Assembly: GCF_001437205.1 (NCBI RefSeq)
Contig: NZ_JQAZ01000004.1
Location: 1-64,000, forward strand
Source of the DNA: Lactobacillus selangorensis
GTDB taxonomy: Bacteria > Bacillota > Bacilli > Lactobacillales > Lactobacillaceae
Direction of reading: 5' to 3'
Length of the DNA stretch: 64,000 nt
Made by a program: the position numbers and the translations under genes. Every line of letters starts with the position of its first letter. Within the stretch, counting starts at the first letter, position 1. Below, one piece after another: positions 1 through 8,047 of the stretch. Under the pieces are notes generated by a model. That model was not told where the DNA came from. It saw nothing but the letters and a program-made list of their open reading frames with translations, and made no database searches.

Positions 1-96
1 GATTTAAAAATTGTCAACCACTAATTTAAATTATTTTTGAAATGAATAAATATTCAATTCCTTGCAAATCATTCATCTGCAATCGACAACTTAATT

Positions 97-125
97 AGTT
101 TACCGTATCTGCTTTAATTTGTCAA
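97..125 (-). promoter_or_regulatory. Promoter P2 facing off the left edge, with a third -35 box beyond
   Basis: Consensus TTGACA (125-120), 17 bases, then TAAACT (102-97), again preceded by an A/T dyad (128-143). The last bases before the -10 and the -10 itself (GGTAAACTA) are identical to P1. A further TTGACA lies at 17-12, but its -10 would fall outside the window. Tandem promoters about 100 bp apart suit a highly expressed unit, possibly a stable RNA operon, which cannot be seen. Confidence 0.5.
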
Positions 126-189
126 ATACTTTTTTCAAAAAGTTGATTTATAAAAGCTGATGCGGTGTTGTTCGTTGACAACAAAAAAT

Positions 190-218
190 AGTTTACCAAG
201 ATTTTAAAAGACCGTCAA
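190..218 (-). promoter_or_regulatory. Promoter P1 facing off the left edge
   Basis: Read on the minus strand there is TTGACG (218-213), a 17-base spacer and TAAACT (195-190). An AT-rich dyad (230-247) lies just upstream. No gene starts between here and base 1, so the transcript would serve something beyond the window. The sequence match is direct; activity is inferred. Confidence 0.5.
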
Positions 219-260
219 GCATTTTTATGAACTTTTTTGAAAAAAGCTTCGCTACAAAAT

Positions 261-304
261 GAATATTCATACTAAATATCCATGAATATACGAATATTCA
301 TACT
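261..304. repeat. Direct repeat GAATATTCATACT (x2) with inverted symmetry
   Basis: GAATATTCATACT occurs at 261-273 and 292-304. The first copy lies in the palindrome ATGAATATTCAT, and ATGAATAT is repeated between them at 282-289. A related dyad TGAATA-AA-TATTCA is at 43-56. The distal copy runs into the stop codon of the S1-domain gene. It may be an operator for the leftward promoters; function is unknown. Confidence 0.4.
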
Positions 305-668
305 ATTGAAACGACTCAACCGCCTCATCTAACCACCCTGGCATCTGCTCGGCAATCGGACGAAATCCAATATGTACCCGTCGATTGGTCCAATAATGCT
401 TTTTATGCCGATATGGGGTAAGGTTCGGATCTGGCGTCAAAGCACGAATCGATAAACTTATTTTCTGACTATACTCATCAATGTCCAAAATAACAACACG
501 TACCATTTGGTCGACCTTAAATAAAGAATTGATGTCCTTTACGAAACCGTGCTGGCACTCCGAAATATGAATCAATCCTTGTGTGTGCCGATCAAGGGCC
601 ACGAACGCCCCATAAGGCTGAATGCCGGTTACTTTTCCTTCAACAATATCGCCGATTCGATAAGTCAT
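303..668 (-). CDS. S1 RNA-binding domain protein (CvfD/YugI-like, general stress protein 13 family)
   Basis: A 121-residue protein with one S1 OB-fold domain over about residues 5-75. The N-terminus GDIVEGKVTGIQPYGAFVAL and the following GLIHISE match the S1 core, and VRVVILDIDEYSQKISLSIR closes the fold. The tail after residue 80 is basic (RHKKHYWTNRRV). Length and single S1 domain fit the GSP13/CvfD family, which binds RNA or ribosomes and affects post-transcriptional and cold/stress regulation in Gram-positives. The start is supported by AGAGGAGG just upstream on the minus strand. It is transcribed alone. The exact RNA partner cannot be told from sequence. Confidence 0.85.
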   Translation of the reverse strand: MTYRIGDIVEGKVTGIQPYGAFVALDRHTQGLIHISECQHGFVKDINSLFKVDQMVRVVILDIDEYSQKISLSIRALTPDPNLTPYRHKKHYWTNRRVHIGFRPIAEQMPGWLDEAVESFQ

Positions 669-724
669 GGGAAAACCTCCTCTCGTTAAAATGTCCTTTA
701 ATAGTATAACCTATTTTTGGGCAA

Positions 725-748
725 ATAAAAAAGAGCGTTGCCGCTCTT
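725..748 (-). terminator. Intrinsic terminator of ppiB
   Basis: On the minus strand AAGAGCG, a 4-base loop and CGCTCTT are followed by a T run. The stem overlaps the ppiB stop codon. Confidence 0.75.
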
Positions 749-1334
749 AATCAGTAATCGTCACTTTTTCCAAGACAACGTCCTGCTTCGGCTTATCGCC
801 ACGGCTGGTCTTCTGCCGACTGATTGTTTCAGCAACATCCATGCCGGAAAGCACCTGTCCGAAAACGGTATGATGATGATCGAGCCATGGGGTGCCGCCG
901 TCCTTTTGATAAGCTTTGATGATTTCATCCGGATAATTGGCCGCCTGCATCTGGCTCGGCATCCGTTTGTCCAAATGTTCATTCGTCACAATAAAGAATT
1001 GGCTGCCGTTTGTGTGCGGACCGGCATTTGCCATCGACAAGGCACCATTCAGATTAAACAGTTCATCTGAGAACTCGTCCTCAAATGGAGCTTGCCATTT
1101 GCTTTCGCCGCCCATACCAGTTCCAGTCGGATCACCGCCTTGAATCATAAAATCAGGAATGACACGGTGGAAAACAGTGCCGTCGTAATAGCCGTTCTTC
1201 GCTAAACTGATAAAGTTTTCGACCGCTTTAGGCGCCTGTTCTGGAAATAAGGCAACTTCAATTGTCCCAAGGTTGGTCGTTAAGGTTGCCTTAGGACCCT
1301 TAAAATCGGCTAAATCAAGTTGTGGATATGTCAT
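747..1334 (-). CDS. ppiB: Cyclophilin-type peptidyl-prolyl cis-trans isomerase
   Basis: A 195-residue cytoplasmic cyclophilin catalysing cis-trans isomerisation of X-Pro bonds. Family signatures are all present: FHRVIPDFMIQGGDPTGTG from residue 55 (catalytic Arg57 in FHR), NGSQFFI at 109-115 and HTVFGQV at 155-161. There is no signal peptide or lipobox, so it is the cytosolic PpiB type and not PrsA. A short insertion (residues about 125-150, rich in Q/D) separates the last two motifs. AAGGAGG lies seven bases before ATG. It is divergent from the ferredoxin-NADP reductase gene. Confidence 0.93.
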   Translation of the reverse strand: MTYPQLDLADFKGPKATLTTNLGTIEVALFPEQAPKAVENFISLAKNGYYDGTVFHRVIPDFMIQGGDPTGTGMGGESKWQAPFEDEFSDELFNLNGALSMANAGPHTNGSQFFIVTNEHLDKRMPSQMQAANYPDEIIKAYQKDGGTPWLDHHHTVFGQVLSGMDVAETISRQKTSRGDKPKQDVVLEKVTITD

Positions 1335-1440
1335 TGTAACTCCTCCTTTTTATTCTGATTAAGAATAACTTGTCCCCGTGCGAAAGTCCAGCCACGTGTT
1401 AAAATGAAAACATCATTCTAATTGAATAGGGGAATTTTTC

Positions 1441-2430
1441 ATGACAGAAACAGATTTATACGATTTAACCATCATCGGGGGCGGTCCCATTGGGATGTTT
1501 GCTGCTTATTATGCTGGCATGCGTCAAGCGAAAGTGCAGCTCCTTGAAAGTCTACCCGATCTTGGCGGCCAAGTCGCAGCTTTATACCCATTGAAGACCA
1601 TTTACGATATTGCCGGCTTTCCAGCAATTGAAGGCAAGCAGCTCGTTCACTCGCTTGAAAAACAGCTAACTACCTTCCAGCCGACCATTCACACTGAGAC
1701 GGCCGTTCAGAATTTTACCCAGCAGGCCGATGGCACCTATCAAATCGACACCAATAACGGAACTTATTATTCGAAAGCGATAATCATTGCGATTGGCAAT
1801 GGCGCCTTCGAACCCCGGCGGTTAGCTTTTGATTACGACCCGAGCTTCGACCAGAAGTATGTCTTCTATGCCGCTAACCATCCGGATGAATTCGCCGGTA
1901 AAACCGTTGCGGTTGCCGGTGGGGGTGATTCTGCCATCGATTTGGCACTGACTCTGGAACCCATTGCTAAAAAAGTCTACTTGATTCATCGTCGCAACCA
2001 ATTTCGGGGACTTGAAAGCAACGTCGCTAAATTGGAAGCCTCCAGTGTAGAACTGAAGACGCCATTCCTACTGAAGCAGCTTTCCGAACAAGATGACCAG
2101 CTCCATATTGCGTTAAACGAAGTTAAAGCCGACCATACTGAAGATTTGGCCGTCGATCGTTTAGTTGTCAATTATGGTTTTACAGCCGACACAAAACTGC
2201 TGCGTTCTTGGGGACTCGCGCTTGAACACCGGATGATCAAAGTCGATACCGAAATGAAAACCAATCTGCCGAACGTCTATGCGATCGGTGATACTGTCCA
2301 ATATCCAGGTAAATTAAAACTGATTGCCAGCGGTTTTGGCGAGGCTCCGATTGCTGTTTCAACGGCCATGACGACCCTCTACCCAGATAAACGCCAGCCA
2401 TTGCACAGTACTGACATCCAATTACACTAA
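1441..2430 (+). CDS. Ferredoxin--NADP(+) reductase, thioredoxin-reductase-like type
   Basis: A 329-residue FAD/NADPH flavoprotein. The N-terminal FAD Rossmann motif GGGPIG is at 13-18 and GGQ at 42-44. The NADPH-binding motif AGGGDSA is near 159-165, and the second FAD motif YAIGDTVQYPG near 280. The CxxC redox pair of thioredoxin reductase is absent, which separates it from TrxB and places it with the TrxR-like ferredoxin/flavodoxin reductases (YumC type). It probably supplies reduced ferredoxin or flavodoxin from NADPH, but no partner gene is adjacent. It is monocistronic, ending in a terminator. Confidence 0.88.
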   Translation: MTETDLYDLTIIGGGPIGMFAAYYAGMRQAKVQLLESLPDLGGQVAALYPLKTIYDIAGFPAIEGKQLVHSLEKQLTTFQPTIHTETAVQNFTQQADGTYQIDTNNGTYYSKAIIIAIGNGAFEPRRLAFDYDPSFDQKYVFYAANHPDEFAGKTVAVAGGGDSAIDLALTLEPIAKKVYLIHRRNQFRGLESNVAKLEASSVELKTPFLLKQLSEQDDQLHIALNEVKADHTEDLAVDRLVVNYGFTADTKLLRSWGLALEHRMIKVDTEMKTNLPNVYAIGDTVQYPGKLKLIASGFGEAPIAVSTAMTTLYPDKRQPLHSTDIQLH

Positions 2431-2440
2431 TTCAGAACAT

Positions 2441-2472
2441 TAAAAAAGTCGCTCGTTGTGAGCGGCTTTTTA
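2441..2472. terminator. Bidirectional terminator between convergent genes
   Basis: The stem GTCGCTC/GAGCGGC has an A run on the left and a T run on the right. It serves the reductase gene from the left and the TIGR01906-type gene from the right, and overlaps the latter's stop codon. Confidence 0.7.
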
Positions 2473-3105
2473 TTTATCTGCTTTTAATTGTTTGCGCCCG
2501 GCGACAATGCCCCAAACCAGGAAGCCTTCAAAGAGGACAAACCCGATGATAAAGCACTGCATAAAGAAAGATTCAGGCAGGACATTGATGATCGGGTCCG
2601 TATTCGGATTGAAGAGCCAGTCCGAATTGCGGAACAGGATCTCATGGAACGTCACAAAGAATGCATCGAAGTTCATGGCGAGCAGGAAGGCCAAAATAAC
2701 CGGCACCAAAGTCGCCCATTCAAATGGTCGAATCAGCCGCCATAATTCATGACTGCGCTTCAGCTTGCGCAGGAAAAAGAAGCTGGCGATTCCGGTGACT
2801 ACGAGTACGATTTCCGTCAGTAAAAACAAGTGCCGGACATCTGCAAAATGATGCATGCCGGCATAGGACGACACAAAATTAGCGAGCGAGAACTTAACTG
2901 GCCACGGTGCGGTCAGATAGTGTAGGAGCTGGTGATAATTATGCATCAGCACATGCAGTTTCAAGTCGGCAATCACGGTCAGATGCTGCAACTTGCTGTT
3001 CAGCCAGAATAACGGATCCGAAATGAGGATCGTCAGGAAAATGGCGGCGGCGAGTATGGCTAAAAAAAGGGCGCACCAATTCAAGGTACGGCCTAACTTG
3101 TTCAT
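2470..3105 (-). CDS. Integral membrane protein, TIGR01906/DUF1461 family
   Basis: A 211-residue protein with about four or five hydrophobic segments: near the N-terminus (WCALFLAILAAAIFLTILI), mid (LFLLTEIVLVVTGIASFFFL), LVPVILAFLLA, and a C-terminal FIIGFVLFEGFLVWGIV. The FHEILF motif in the extracytoplasmic region is typical of this Lactobacillales family, whose biochemical role is unknown. I chose the ATG at 3105 because it overlaps the stop of the upstream phosphatase gene as TAATG, implying translational coupling; an in-frame ATG at 3117 has no ribosome-binding site. Confidence 0.8.
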   Translation of the reverse strand: MNKLGRTLNWCALFLAILAAAIFLTILISDPLFWLNSKLQHLTVIADLKLHVLMHNYHQLLHYLTAPWPVKFSLANFVSSYAGMHHFADVRHLFLLTEIVLVVTGIASFFFLRKLKRSHELWRLIRPFEWATLVPVILAFLLAMNFDAFFVTFHEILFRNSDWLFNPNTDPIINVLPESFFMQCFIIGFVLFEGFLVWGIVAGRKQLKADK

Positions 3106-3884
3106 TAGACGTCCCATTCGTCTAACCCGCTCACGTGATAGGTCGGCTGAATCGGCTTTTGTGCCACTTGTTCTGGGGTCGATACGCCAGTGTAAACCAG
3201 CAGTGTATCAATATCGCTATTGATTCCAGCTTGAATATCCGTCTGATAGTTATCGCCGACCATCAGGACTTCATCATGAGACAGACCGATTTTCTTCAAG
3301 GCTTCTTCCATGATGATTTTTTCCGGTTTACCAATATAAAAGGCTTTTTGCTGAACGGCACTTTCAACCATGGCAATGACCGAGCCGGCACCAGGGACAA
3401 GTCCCCGTTCGTTTGGCAAGTTCTTATCGGCATTTGTCCCGATAAACCGTGAACCGCTACGGATGGCAAGCGTCGCCGTCTCGAATTTATGGTACGTCGC
3501 ATCATAGTCGAGTCCCACGATTGTATAGTCAGGATGTTCGACGTTCATCTTGAAGCCGGCATCCAGCAAAGCTGATTTTAAGCCGACTTCCCCAATGATA
3601 TAAACCGTTTTGCCATTGGCAGTCCCGCCGTTTTCAGCCAATAAGTAGCTCGCCGTTGCCAAAGAAGGCGTGTACACCTGATCAGCCGACACATGAATAT
3701 CGTGGTTATCGGCCAGGTTGTTGACCACCTGCTGCGGCGAACGAGTTGTATTGTTGGTCACGAATAAAAACGGAATCTGAGCAGCCTGCAAGCGGTCAAT
3801 AAACCGTTTAGCGGCTGGAATCCGTTCACTGCCTTTGTAAATTGTCCCGTCGAGATCGATAAAATACCCTTTGTATTGTTTCAC
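3105..3884 (-). CDS. HAD-superfamily phosphatase, NagD/TIGR01457 type
   Basis: A 259-residue cytoplasmic HAD-IIA hydrolase. The DxD nucleophile motif is FIDLDGTIYKG (Asp10, Asp12). FVTNNTTRSP supplies the motif-II Thr region, GKPEKI the Lys, and GDNYQTDI the acidic motif IV. The family dephosphorylates small phosphometabolites (for example p-nitrophenyl phosphate, sugar phosphates or GMP/UMP); the native substrate is not predictable. It is co-transcribed with and overlaps the DUF1461 membrane protein, a pairing common in lactobacilli, and follows yutD by 23 bp. Confidence 0.87.
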   Translation of the reverse strand: MKQYKGYFIDLDGTIYKGSERIPAAKRFIDRLQAAQIPFLFVTNNTTRSPQQVVNNLADNHDIHVSADQVYTPSLATASYLLAENGGTANGKTVYIIGEVGLKSALLDAGFKMNVEHPDYTIVGLDYDATYHKFETATLAIRSGSRFIGTNADKNLPNERGLVPGAGSVIAMVESAVQQKAFYIGKPEKIIMEEALKKIGLSHDEVLMVGDNYQTDIQAGINSDIDTLLVYTGVSTPEQVAQKPIQPTYHVSGLDEWDV

Positions 3885-3907
3885 TTGTCCTGTTGCCTCC
3901 AGATTGA

Positions 3908-4492
3908 TTAAGATTCAGTTTGTTTTTGCTTCTGGCGTGGGCGAATCGTAAACTGATGCTTGCCCTTGCCGTTTTGGCGTTTATTCGACTTGACAGCCTC
4001 CTGCCCGCTGCCTTTTTGGACGCGCTGCGGTTTGACTTTCCGTTCCGTATACGGCTTTTTACGCCGGTTGCGGCGGTGCGGTTTCTTCTTTTCGGGTACG
4101 TGTTTTTCTTGGCGTTCCAGCACAAAATAAGCACAACCGAAATTGCAGTACTCATACAGGTAGTCTTCCAGTGTCCGAATCAGCTGGTCGCGATTGGCTT
4201 TTTTATTATCGTCACGATAAAAGCCCCGCAAACGCAACTGGTCATAACCCCAGTCTCCAACGATGTAGTCATATTTGTTCAGAATCTCATTATAACGATC
4301 GTTCAGTTTGTCGAGGTCAAACCCATCCTTGAAATTGCAGACTAAGTCATAGGCGGCCCCGTCAATCGTCATCGTTTTAGTTGTTTTCATTACGACCCGC
4401 TGCGGCTTGCTGGCCTCAGCTTTCGTCAATTCATCAATTGCCGCTTCAACGGCTGGTGAATCTTTTTTCGGTTTTTGTTCTTTTGCTGTCAT
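3908..4492 (-). CDS. YutD family protein (DUF1027)
   Basis: A 194-residue cytoplasmic protein. The conserved YutD core lies at about residues 35-130 (YDLVCNFKDGFD, YNEILNKYDYIVGDWGYDQL, CNFGCAYFVLER). A highly basic low-complexity tail of about 65 residues (KKKPHRRNRRKKPYTERK and following) probably binds nucleic acid. Function of the family is unknown. The ATG at 4492 is preferred over the GTG at 4501 because GGAGG ends about 8 bases upstream of it. It leads the yutD-phosphatase-DUF1461 operon, an arrangement shared with other Firmicutes. Confidence 0.82.
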   Translation of the reverse strand: MTAKEQKPKKDSPAVEAAIDELTKAEASKPQRVVMKTTKTMTIDGAAYDLVCNFKDGFDLDKLNDRYNEILNKYDYIVGDWGYDQLRLRGFYRDDNKKANRDQLIRTLEDYLYEYCNFGCAYFVLERQEKHVPEKKKPHRRNRRKKPYTERKVKPQRVQKGSGQEAVKSNKRQNGKGKHQFTIRPRQKQKQTES

Positions 4493-4540
4493 TTTTTTCA
4501 CCTCCAGCGGCGCATAAAATCATGTTTTCAGTATACCATT

Positions 4541-5920
4541 TTAAGCAGGAAATTTTTTCTGCAAATAGCGGCCGACCATGTCCCGCAGAAAACCTGGGAA
4601 TAGAATTTCGACGTTGCCGACAATTTCAATCGTCGGGAAATACGGCACAAACAGGTAATGATCAACCGTCGCCAGAGTATAAGTCTGCTCTGGGTCGATT
4701 GGCTTGTCTTTCCAGAAAACCCGGCGTGTGGCCGCATCATACTTAATCCCCCGATAACGGATATCGCCGAAGATTTTGCCCCGAAAGCCCATTCCCTTCA
4801 TCGGGAAGTTGAGCAGATAACGACGGTTTTTCTCCATTTCCATGACCAAATGCCACATATCAGTTCCTTTTAGGGTCACTTTAATAATATGCATCGGATG
4901 CGGCATTTGGGTATGCAAGTCATCACGAGTGACTTTGCCAGCCGGCAATGAGCTCAAAAACAAACCGGTATTCAAAACGGCGGCATCCGTATGGGCTTCG
5001 CTGCATAAGGCTTCCAAGGCTGTATCAATCATTGGAGAGGCCCCCTCATGTTTGATCGGCAACGGTTCCGGCAAATCAGCTAAAACATCCTGAGCCAACA
5101 GCTCATGCCCCTTTTCGAGATAGCCGGTAATTTCTGCTGCATCACTGGCTTCTTGCGGGAGTTTTTCGGTCAAATGAGTCGTTGCTTCTTCGGAAACGAT
5201 CTGATGCTGCTCATTCAATTGCAGCGTGATTTCACCGACATAATGGCCGTATTTTTCGGCGGCCGTTAACAATGTGGTCCCATCGACTTCCCCATCCGGT
5301 AATAAATGGTGGGTGTGGCCGCCGCAGATGACATTGATTTCCGGATAGTGTTTGGCCATATAGCGATCCATCGGCAGTCCCAGATGCGACAAAATGACTA
5401 GAATATCATATTGACCCTGTAATTTTTTCAGTAAGGGCGGCAGCACTTCCTGCACAACCTTCGGATGCCAGCCATTCGGTTCGTATGTCAAAAAGAACGG
5501 TGCTGTCAACCCAATCATGGCAATCCGAGTTCCTTGTTCAGACGTCACGATTTGATACGGTTTTGCAAAATCGGCTAGCTGGCCGGTCTTTTTATCGAAT
5601 AAATTTGCTAATAAAACGGGAAAATCAGCCTTATCGTAAAGGTGTTCCAGCTGGTCGTGACTATTGCCGATGCCTTCGTTATTGCCAATCGTGACGGCAT
5701 CGTAATTGCCGTCATTCAGCAATTCGGTGTTGATCTGCCCATTCGTGGCTTCGGTCAGCGGATGGACCCGATCCATCGCATCCCCGATGTCGAATGTCAA
5801 CGTCGTTTCATGCCGCGCCTTAAATTGATGCTGGCGCTGATGGAGAAAATGCCGAATCTGCGGCCAGTTTTCAAAATGCGAATGCAGATCATTAGTGTGT
5901 AAAATATGAATTGTTTCCAT
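4541..5920 (-). CDS. Metallophosphatase/5'-nucleotidase-like protein (YunD type)
   Basis: A 459-residue two-domain protein of the UshA/5'-nucleotidase family. The N-terminal calcineurin-like metallophosphoesterase domain has HTNDLHSH (8-15), DIGDAMD (44-50), GNNE (79-82), SHLG and GGHTHH. The C-terminal nucleotidase domain begins near residue 270. There is no signal peptide or cell-wall anchor, so unlike classical 5'-nucleotidases it is probably intracellular, as for B. subtilis YunD. The substrate is likely a nucleotide or nucleotide sugar. It lies 12 bp downstream of a second metallophosphoesterase gene, so the two are probably one operon. Confidence 0.86.
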   Translation of the reverse strand: METIHILHTNDLHSHFENWPQIRHFLHQRQHQFKARHETTLTFDIGDAMDRVHPLTEATNGQINTELLNDGNYDAVTIGNNEGIGNSHDQLEHLYDKADFPVLLANLFDKKTGQLADFAKPYQIVTSEQGTRIAMIGLTAPFFLTYEPNGWHPKVVQEVLPPLLKKLQGQYDILVILSHLGLPMDRYMAKHYPEINVICGGHTHHLLPDGEVDGTTLLTAAEKYGHYVGEITLQLNEQHQIVSEEATTHLTEKLPQEASDAAEITGYLEKGHELLAQDVLADLPEPLPIKHEGASPMIDTALEALCSEAHTDAAVLNTGLFLSSLPAGKVTRDDLHTQMPHPMHIIKVTLKGTDMWHLVMEMEKNRRYLLNFPMKGMGFRGKIFGDIRYRGIKYDAATRRVFWKDKPIDPEQTYTLATVDHYLFVPYFPTIEIVGNVEILFPGFLRDMVGRYLQKKFPA

Positions 5921-5932
5921 AAAGAACCTCTT

Positions 5933-6550
5933 CTATTTTTGTTGGGCGGCTAGTTTCTTCAGTAACGCTGCTTTTTTCTGATAAATTTCTTCAATTTCAG
6001 CTTCGGACAAGGGTGTCCCAAATGGTAATTTGTGAGCAAGCAAGTCCCGTTCAGGGGCATCCACACCGACATTGATGTCTTCGGCAATCGGAACCATATT
6101 ATGATGAATATGGCCATGCAGATTATAGATTTGATGAACGATTCCCATCATCATCGGGTAATGCGTCAAATAATACTGTGCATGGTCAAATTTCATCAAT
6201 ACCCCGACATCCGCAAACCGAAACTTTGGTTTGCCTGGTAAAACATCATAATTATGTTTATCAATGTATTTAAATAACGCCCGGCTATCATGATTGCCCT
6301 TAATCAGAATCAACTGTCCCTTTAATTGATTGAGAATCTGATCAACCTGTGCTTCACCTGGCTGGTTGCCGGGTGCCATGGCAATATCGCCCAAATGATA
6401 AACTTCATCCTTGTCGGCGATGCGGGCATTCCAATTATCAATCATCGTCTGGTCCATCACCTCGACCGAAGGAAACGGACGAGGAGCAAAATCATTATTG
6501 CCTAATAATTGTTTGTGGAAAAAATGAGTATCCGCAATAAAATATTTCAT
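5933..6550 (-). CDS. Calcineurin-like metallophosphoesterase
   Basis: A 205-residue protein with the full metal-binding set: IADTHFFH (Asp7, His9), HLGDIAM, KGNHDSR and the C-terminal HGHIHHN. The compact single-domain form and the ADTHFFH start match the small phosphoesterase family seen in Firmicutes and phages, with unknown natural substrate. Translation starts at ATG 6550, preceded by GAGGCGAAGC. It is probably first in an operon with the 5'-nucleotidase-like gene. A TACAAT hexamer at about 6595 on the minus strand may be its -10. Confidence 0.82.
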   Translation of the reverse strand: MKYFIADTHFFHKQLLGNNDFAPRPFPSVEVMDQTMIDNWNARIADKDEVYHLGDIAMAPGNQPGEAQVDQILNQLKGQLILIKGNHDSRALFKYIDKHNYDVLPGKPKFRFADVGVLMKFDHAQYYLTHYPMMMGIVHQIYNLHGHIHHNMVPIAEDINVGVDAPERDLLAHKLPFGTPLSEAEIEEIYQKKAALLKKLAAQQK

Positions 6551-6631
6551 AGATGCTTCGCCTCTATTTCTACTGTTTCATCACTTCTATTGTACAATAA
6601 AAAGGAACCATGACAAACGTCCGTTTGCCAT

Positions 6632-6666
6632 CAAAAAAGCCGACCACCCTGATTGGCGATCGGCCT
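6632..6666 (-). terminator. Minus-strand terminator lying 5' of a plus-strand gene
   Basis: On the minus strand GGCCGATCGCC and GGTGGTCGGC form a stem followed by seven T's (plus strand AAAAAA at about 6633-6638). There is no T run on the plus side. It would end minus-strand transcripts that have already crossed the plus-strand gene at 6697-6984 in antisense. Confidence 0.55.
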
Positions 6667-6696
6667 GAACCTTCTATAGAAAGAAAGTGCTTAAAA

Positions 6697-6984
6697 ATGG
6701 ATCCATCTTTAAAAACAATTGAAAAAATCATCAAACACTCCGATAGCTTTCACATCGCCGGTTTAACAACGACCGTTTACATGACGAAAGCTGCTTTAAT
6801 CAACGCTGGCATTCGGCATGATTCCAAGCGGGACTGGCGGGCTTACTTCGAACAGCAGCTGCCTGATTTTAGCGACAATGAACCCATTATTGTCGCTCGT
6901 CATCACCAGCAGAATCATTACTTCCATATCGAAGACCCCCAGCAGCTGAAACAGTTTCTGGAACAAGTCGTGGCGGGTGCCTAA
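6697..6984 (+). CDS. Small protein of unknown function
   Basis: A 95-residue soluble protein from ATG 6697, preceded by AGAAAGAAAG. A longer reading frame starts at 6610 but runs through a terminator hairpin and lacks a ribosome-binding site there. The composition is hydrophilic with an N-terminal helix-like segment (LKTIEKIIKHSD) and repeated Gln/His near the end. I do not recognise the family. Its stop codon (6982-6984) directly abuts the stop of the convergent minus-strand gene, with no intergenic base. Confidence 0.6.
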   Translation: MDPSLKTIEKIIKHSDSFHIAGLTTTVYMTKAALINAGIRHDSKRDWRAYFEQQLPDFSDNEPIIVARHHQQNHYFHIEDPQQLKQFLEQVVAGA

Positions 6985-7317
6985 TTAACCGATGTGATTT
7001 TCCTTTAAGATTTCATGATAGGCATCCCGAATCTTGCCTTCGGGTTTGTCCCACTCTTCCCAATGGTCAAGCTGAGCAGTCGGCATCGTATAGGTGTCGT
7101 TGATATAATCTTCATAAATGATCACGGAACGTGAATGCGGAATGTTGAGCTGCAGAATGCGCACCGCCGTAATATAACCCCGGTTAGCGGCCAGTTCAGC
7201 CCGGCCATTGAGCATCACATTGCCTAATTCATAATAAGTACTGCCGTCCAGACGTTTGATCTGTTGAATCAAGGTGAACGTCTGGCCTTTTTTTGTGGTG
7301 ACGTTGCTTTTTGCCAT
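6985..7317 (-). CDS. Hypothetical cytoplasmic protein
   Basis: A 110-residue acidic-basic mixed protein, probably beta-rich (FTLIQQIKRLDGSTYYELGNV, RSVIIYEDYINDTYTMP). No motif recognised and no membrane segment. GGGGGAAATCAGG precedes the ATG. It is 13 bp downstream of the GNAT gene and probably co-transcribed with it. No terminator exists between it and the convergent gene, so its mRNA probably extends into the antisense of that gene. Confidence 0.65.
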   Translation of the reverse strand: MAKSNVTTKKGQTFTLIQQIKRLDGSTYYELGNVMLNGRAELAANRGYITAVRILQLNIPHSRSVIIYEDYINDTYTMPTAQLDHWEEWDKPEGKIRDAYHEILKENHIG

Positions 7318-7330
7318 CCTGATTTCCCCC

Positions 7331-7870
7331 TTATTGTGTGTCTGTCGGTTCTTGAATCAAGCTGTACAGGACTTCATCGAGTAATTGGTGATGATAGCGC
7401 CAGTATTTGCGCAAAGTCCCTTCCTTTTGGAAACCGGCTGTTTCCAGATTGAGGCGGTACGTCGCATCAGCCGGATTGACAACAGCACTGACACGGACCA
7501 AATGGAGTCGTTTTGCCTCCATCGCCAAGGCCGTCAGGATTTCCTGCCCATATAATTCCGTATCTGTATCCGAAATCAAGGCATAATTGACAGTCGCACG
7601 TTGAAAATCCCAATGAATTTCATCCAAACTGCAGATTCCAACGGCATGCGCCCCGTTCCAGACCATATAGCAGATGGCATGCTTCAGTTTCATTTCTTCT
7701 TCATAAAAGTGGATCAAGGCCGTTGCTTCAGCCTTCGATTGATAAGTCGGAATGCGCAAATTGGCCGTCACCGTTTTGTCGCTGTACAGCGCATAAAGCC
7801 GATCAACATCCTGCCGCCGCAGCTTTTTCAATAATAAATGTGGTGTTTCGATTTCCCGTAAAAATTCCAT
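7331..7870 (-). CDS. GNAT family N-acetyltransferase (RimJ/RimL-like)
   Basis: A 179-residue acetyl-CoA-dependent N-acetyltransferase. The start IETPHLLLKKLRRQDVDRLY and the later VGICSLDEIHWDFQRATVNY and YLRLNLETAGFQKEG-type end match RimJ/RimL-like GNATs, which acetylate protein N-termini or small amines. I chose ATG 7870 because GGGAGGCCGTAAG lies just upstream; the frame is open to 7942 but has no signal there. The target is unknown. Confidence 0.83.
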   Translation of the reverse strand: MEFLREIETPHLLLKKLRRQDVDRLYALYSDKTVTANLRIPTYQSKAEATALIHFYEEEMKLKHAICYMVWNGAHAVGICSLDEIHWDFQRATVNYALISDTDTELYGQEILTALAMEAKRLHLVRVSAVVNPADATYRLNLETAGFQKEGTLRKYWRYHHQLLDEVLYSLIQEPTDTQ

Positions 7871-8047
7871 CTTACGGCCTCCCGTTTCACTCCGATTTTT
7901 AGTGACCGCTCTTATTGTGCCCAACTCGAGGTCAAAATGCAACTGTCGACCTCAAGTGCTAGTTGTCATGCGTTTGAAAAAACGGTTTTTTCGCTGAATT
8001 GCTTGTTCATGCTCAAAGCCACCATCCTGCTTCACACGCTGTATTCC

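Noticed and set aside
2470-3117. Start at ATG 3117 for the DUF1461 gene
   Set aside because: The TAATG overlap at 3105 and lack of a ribosome site for 3117 favour the later start.
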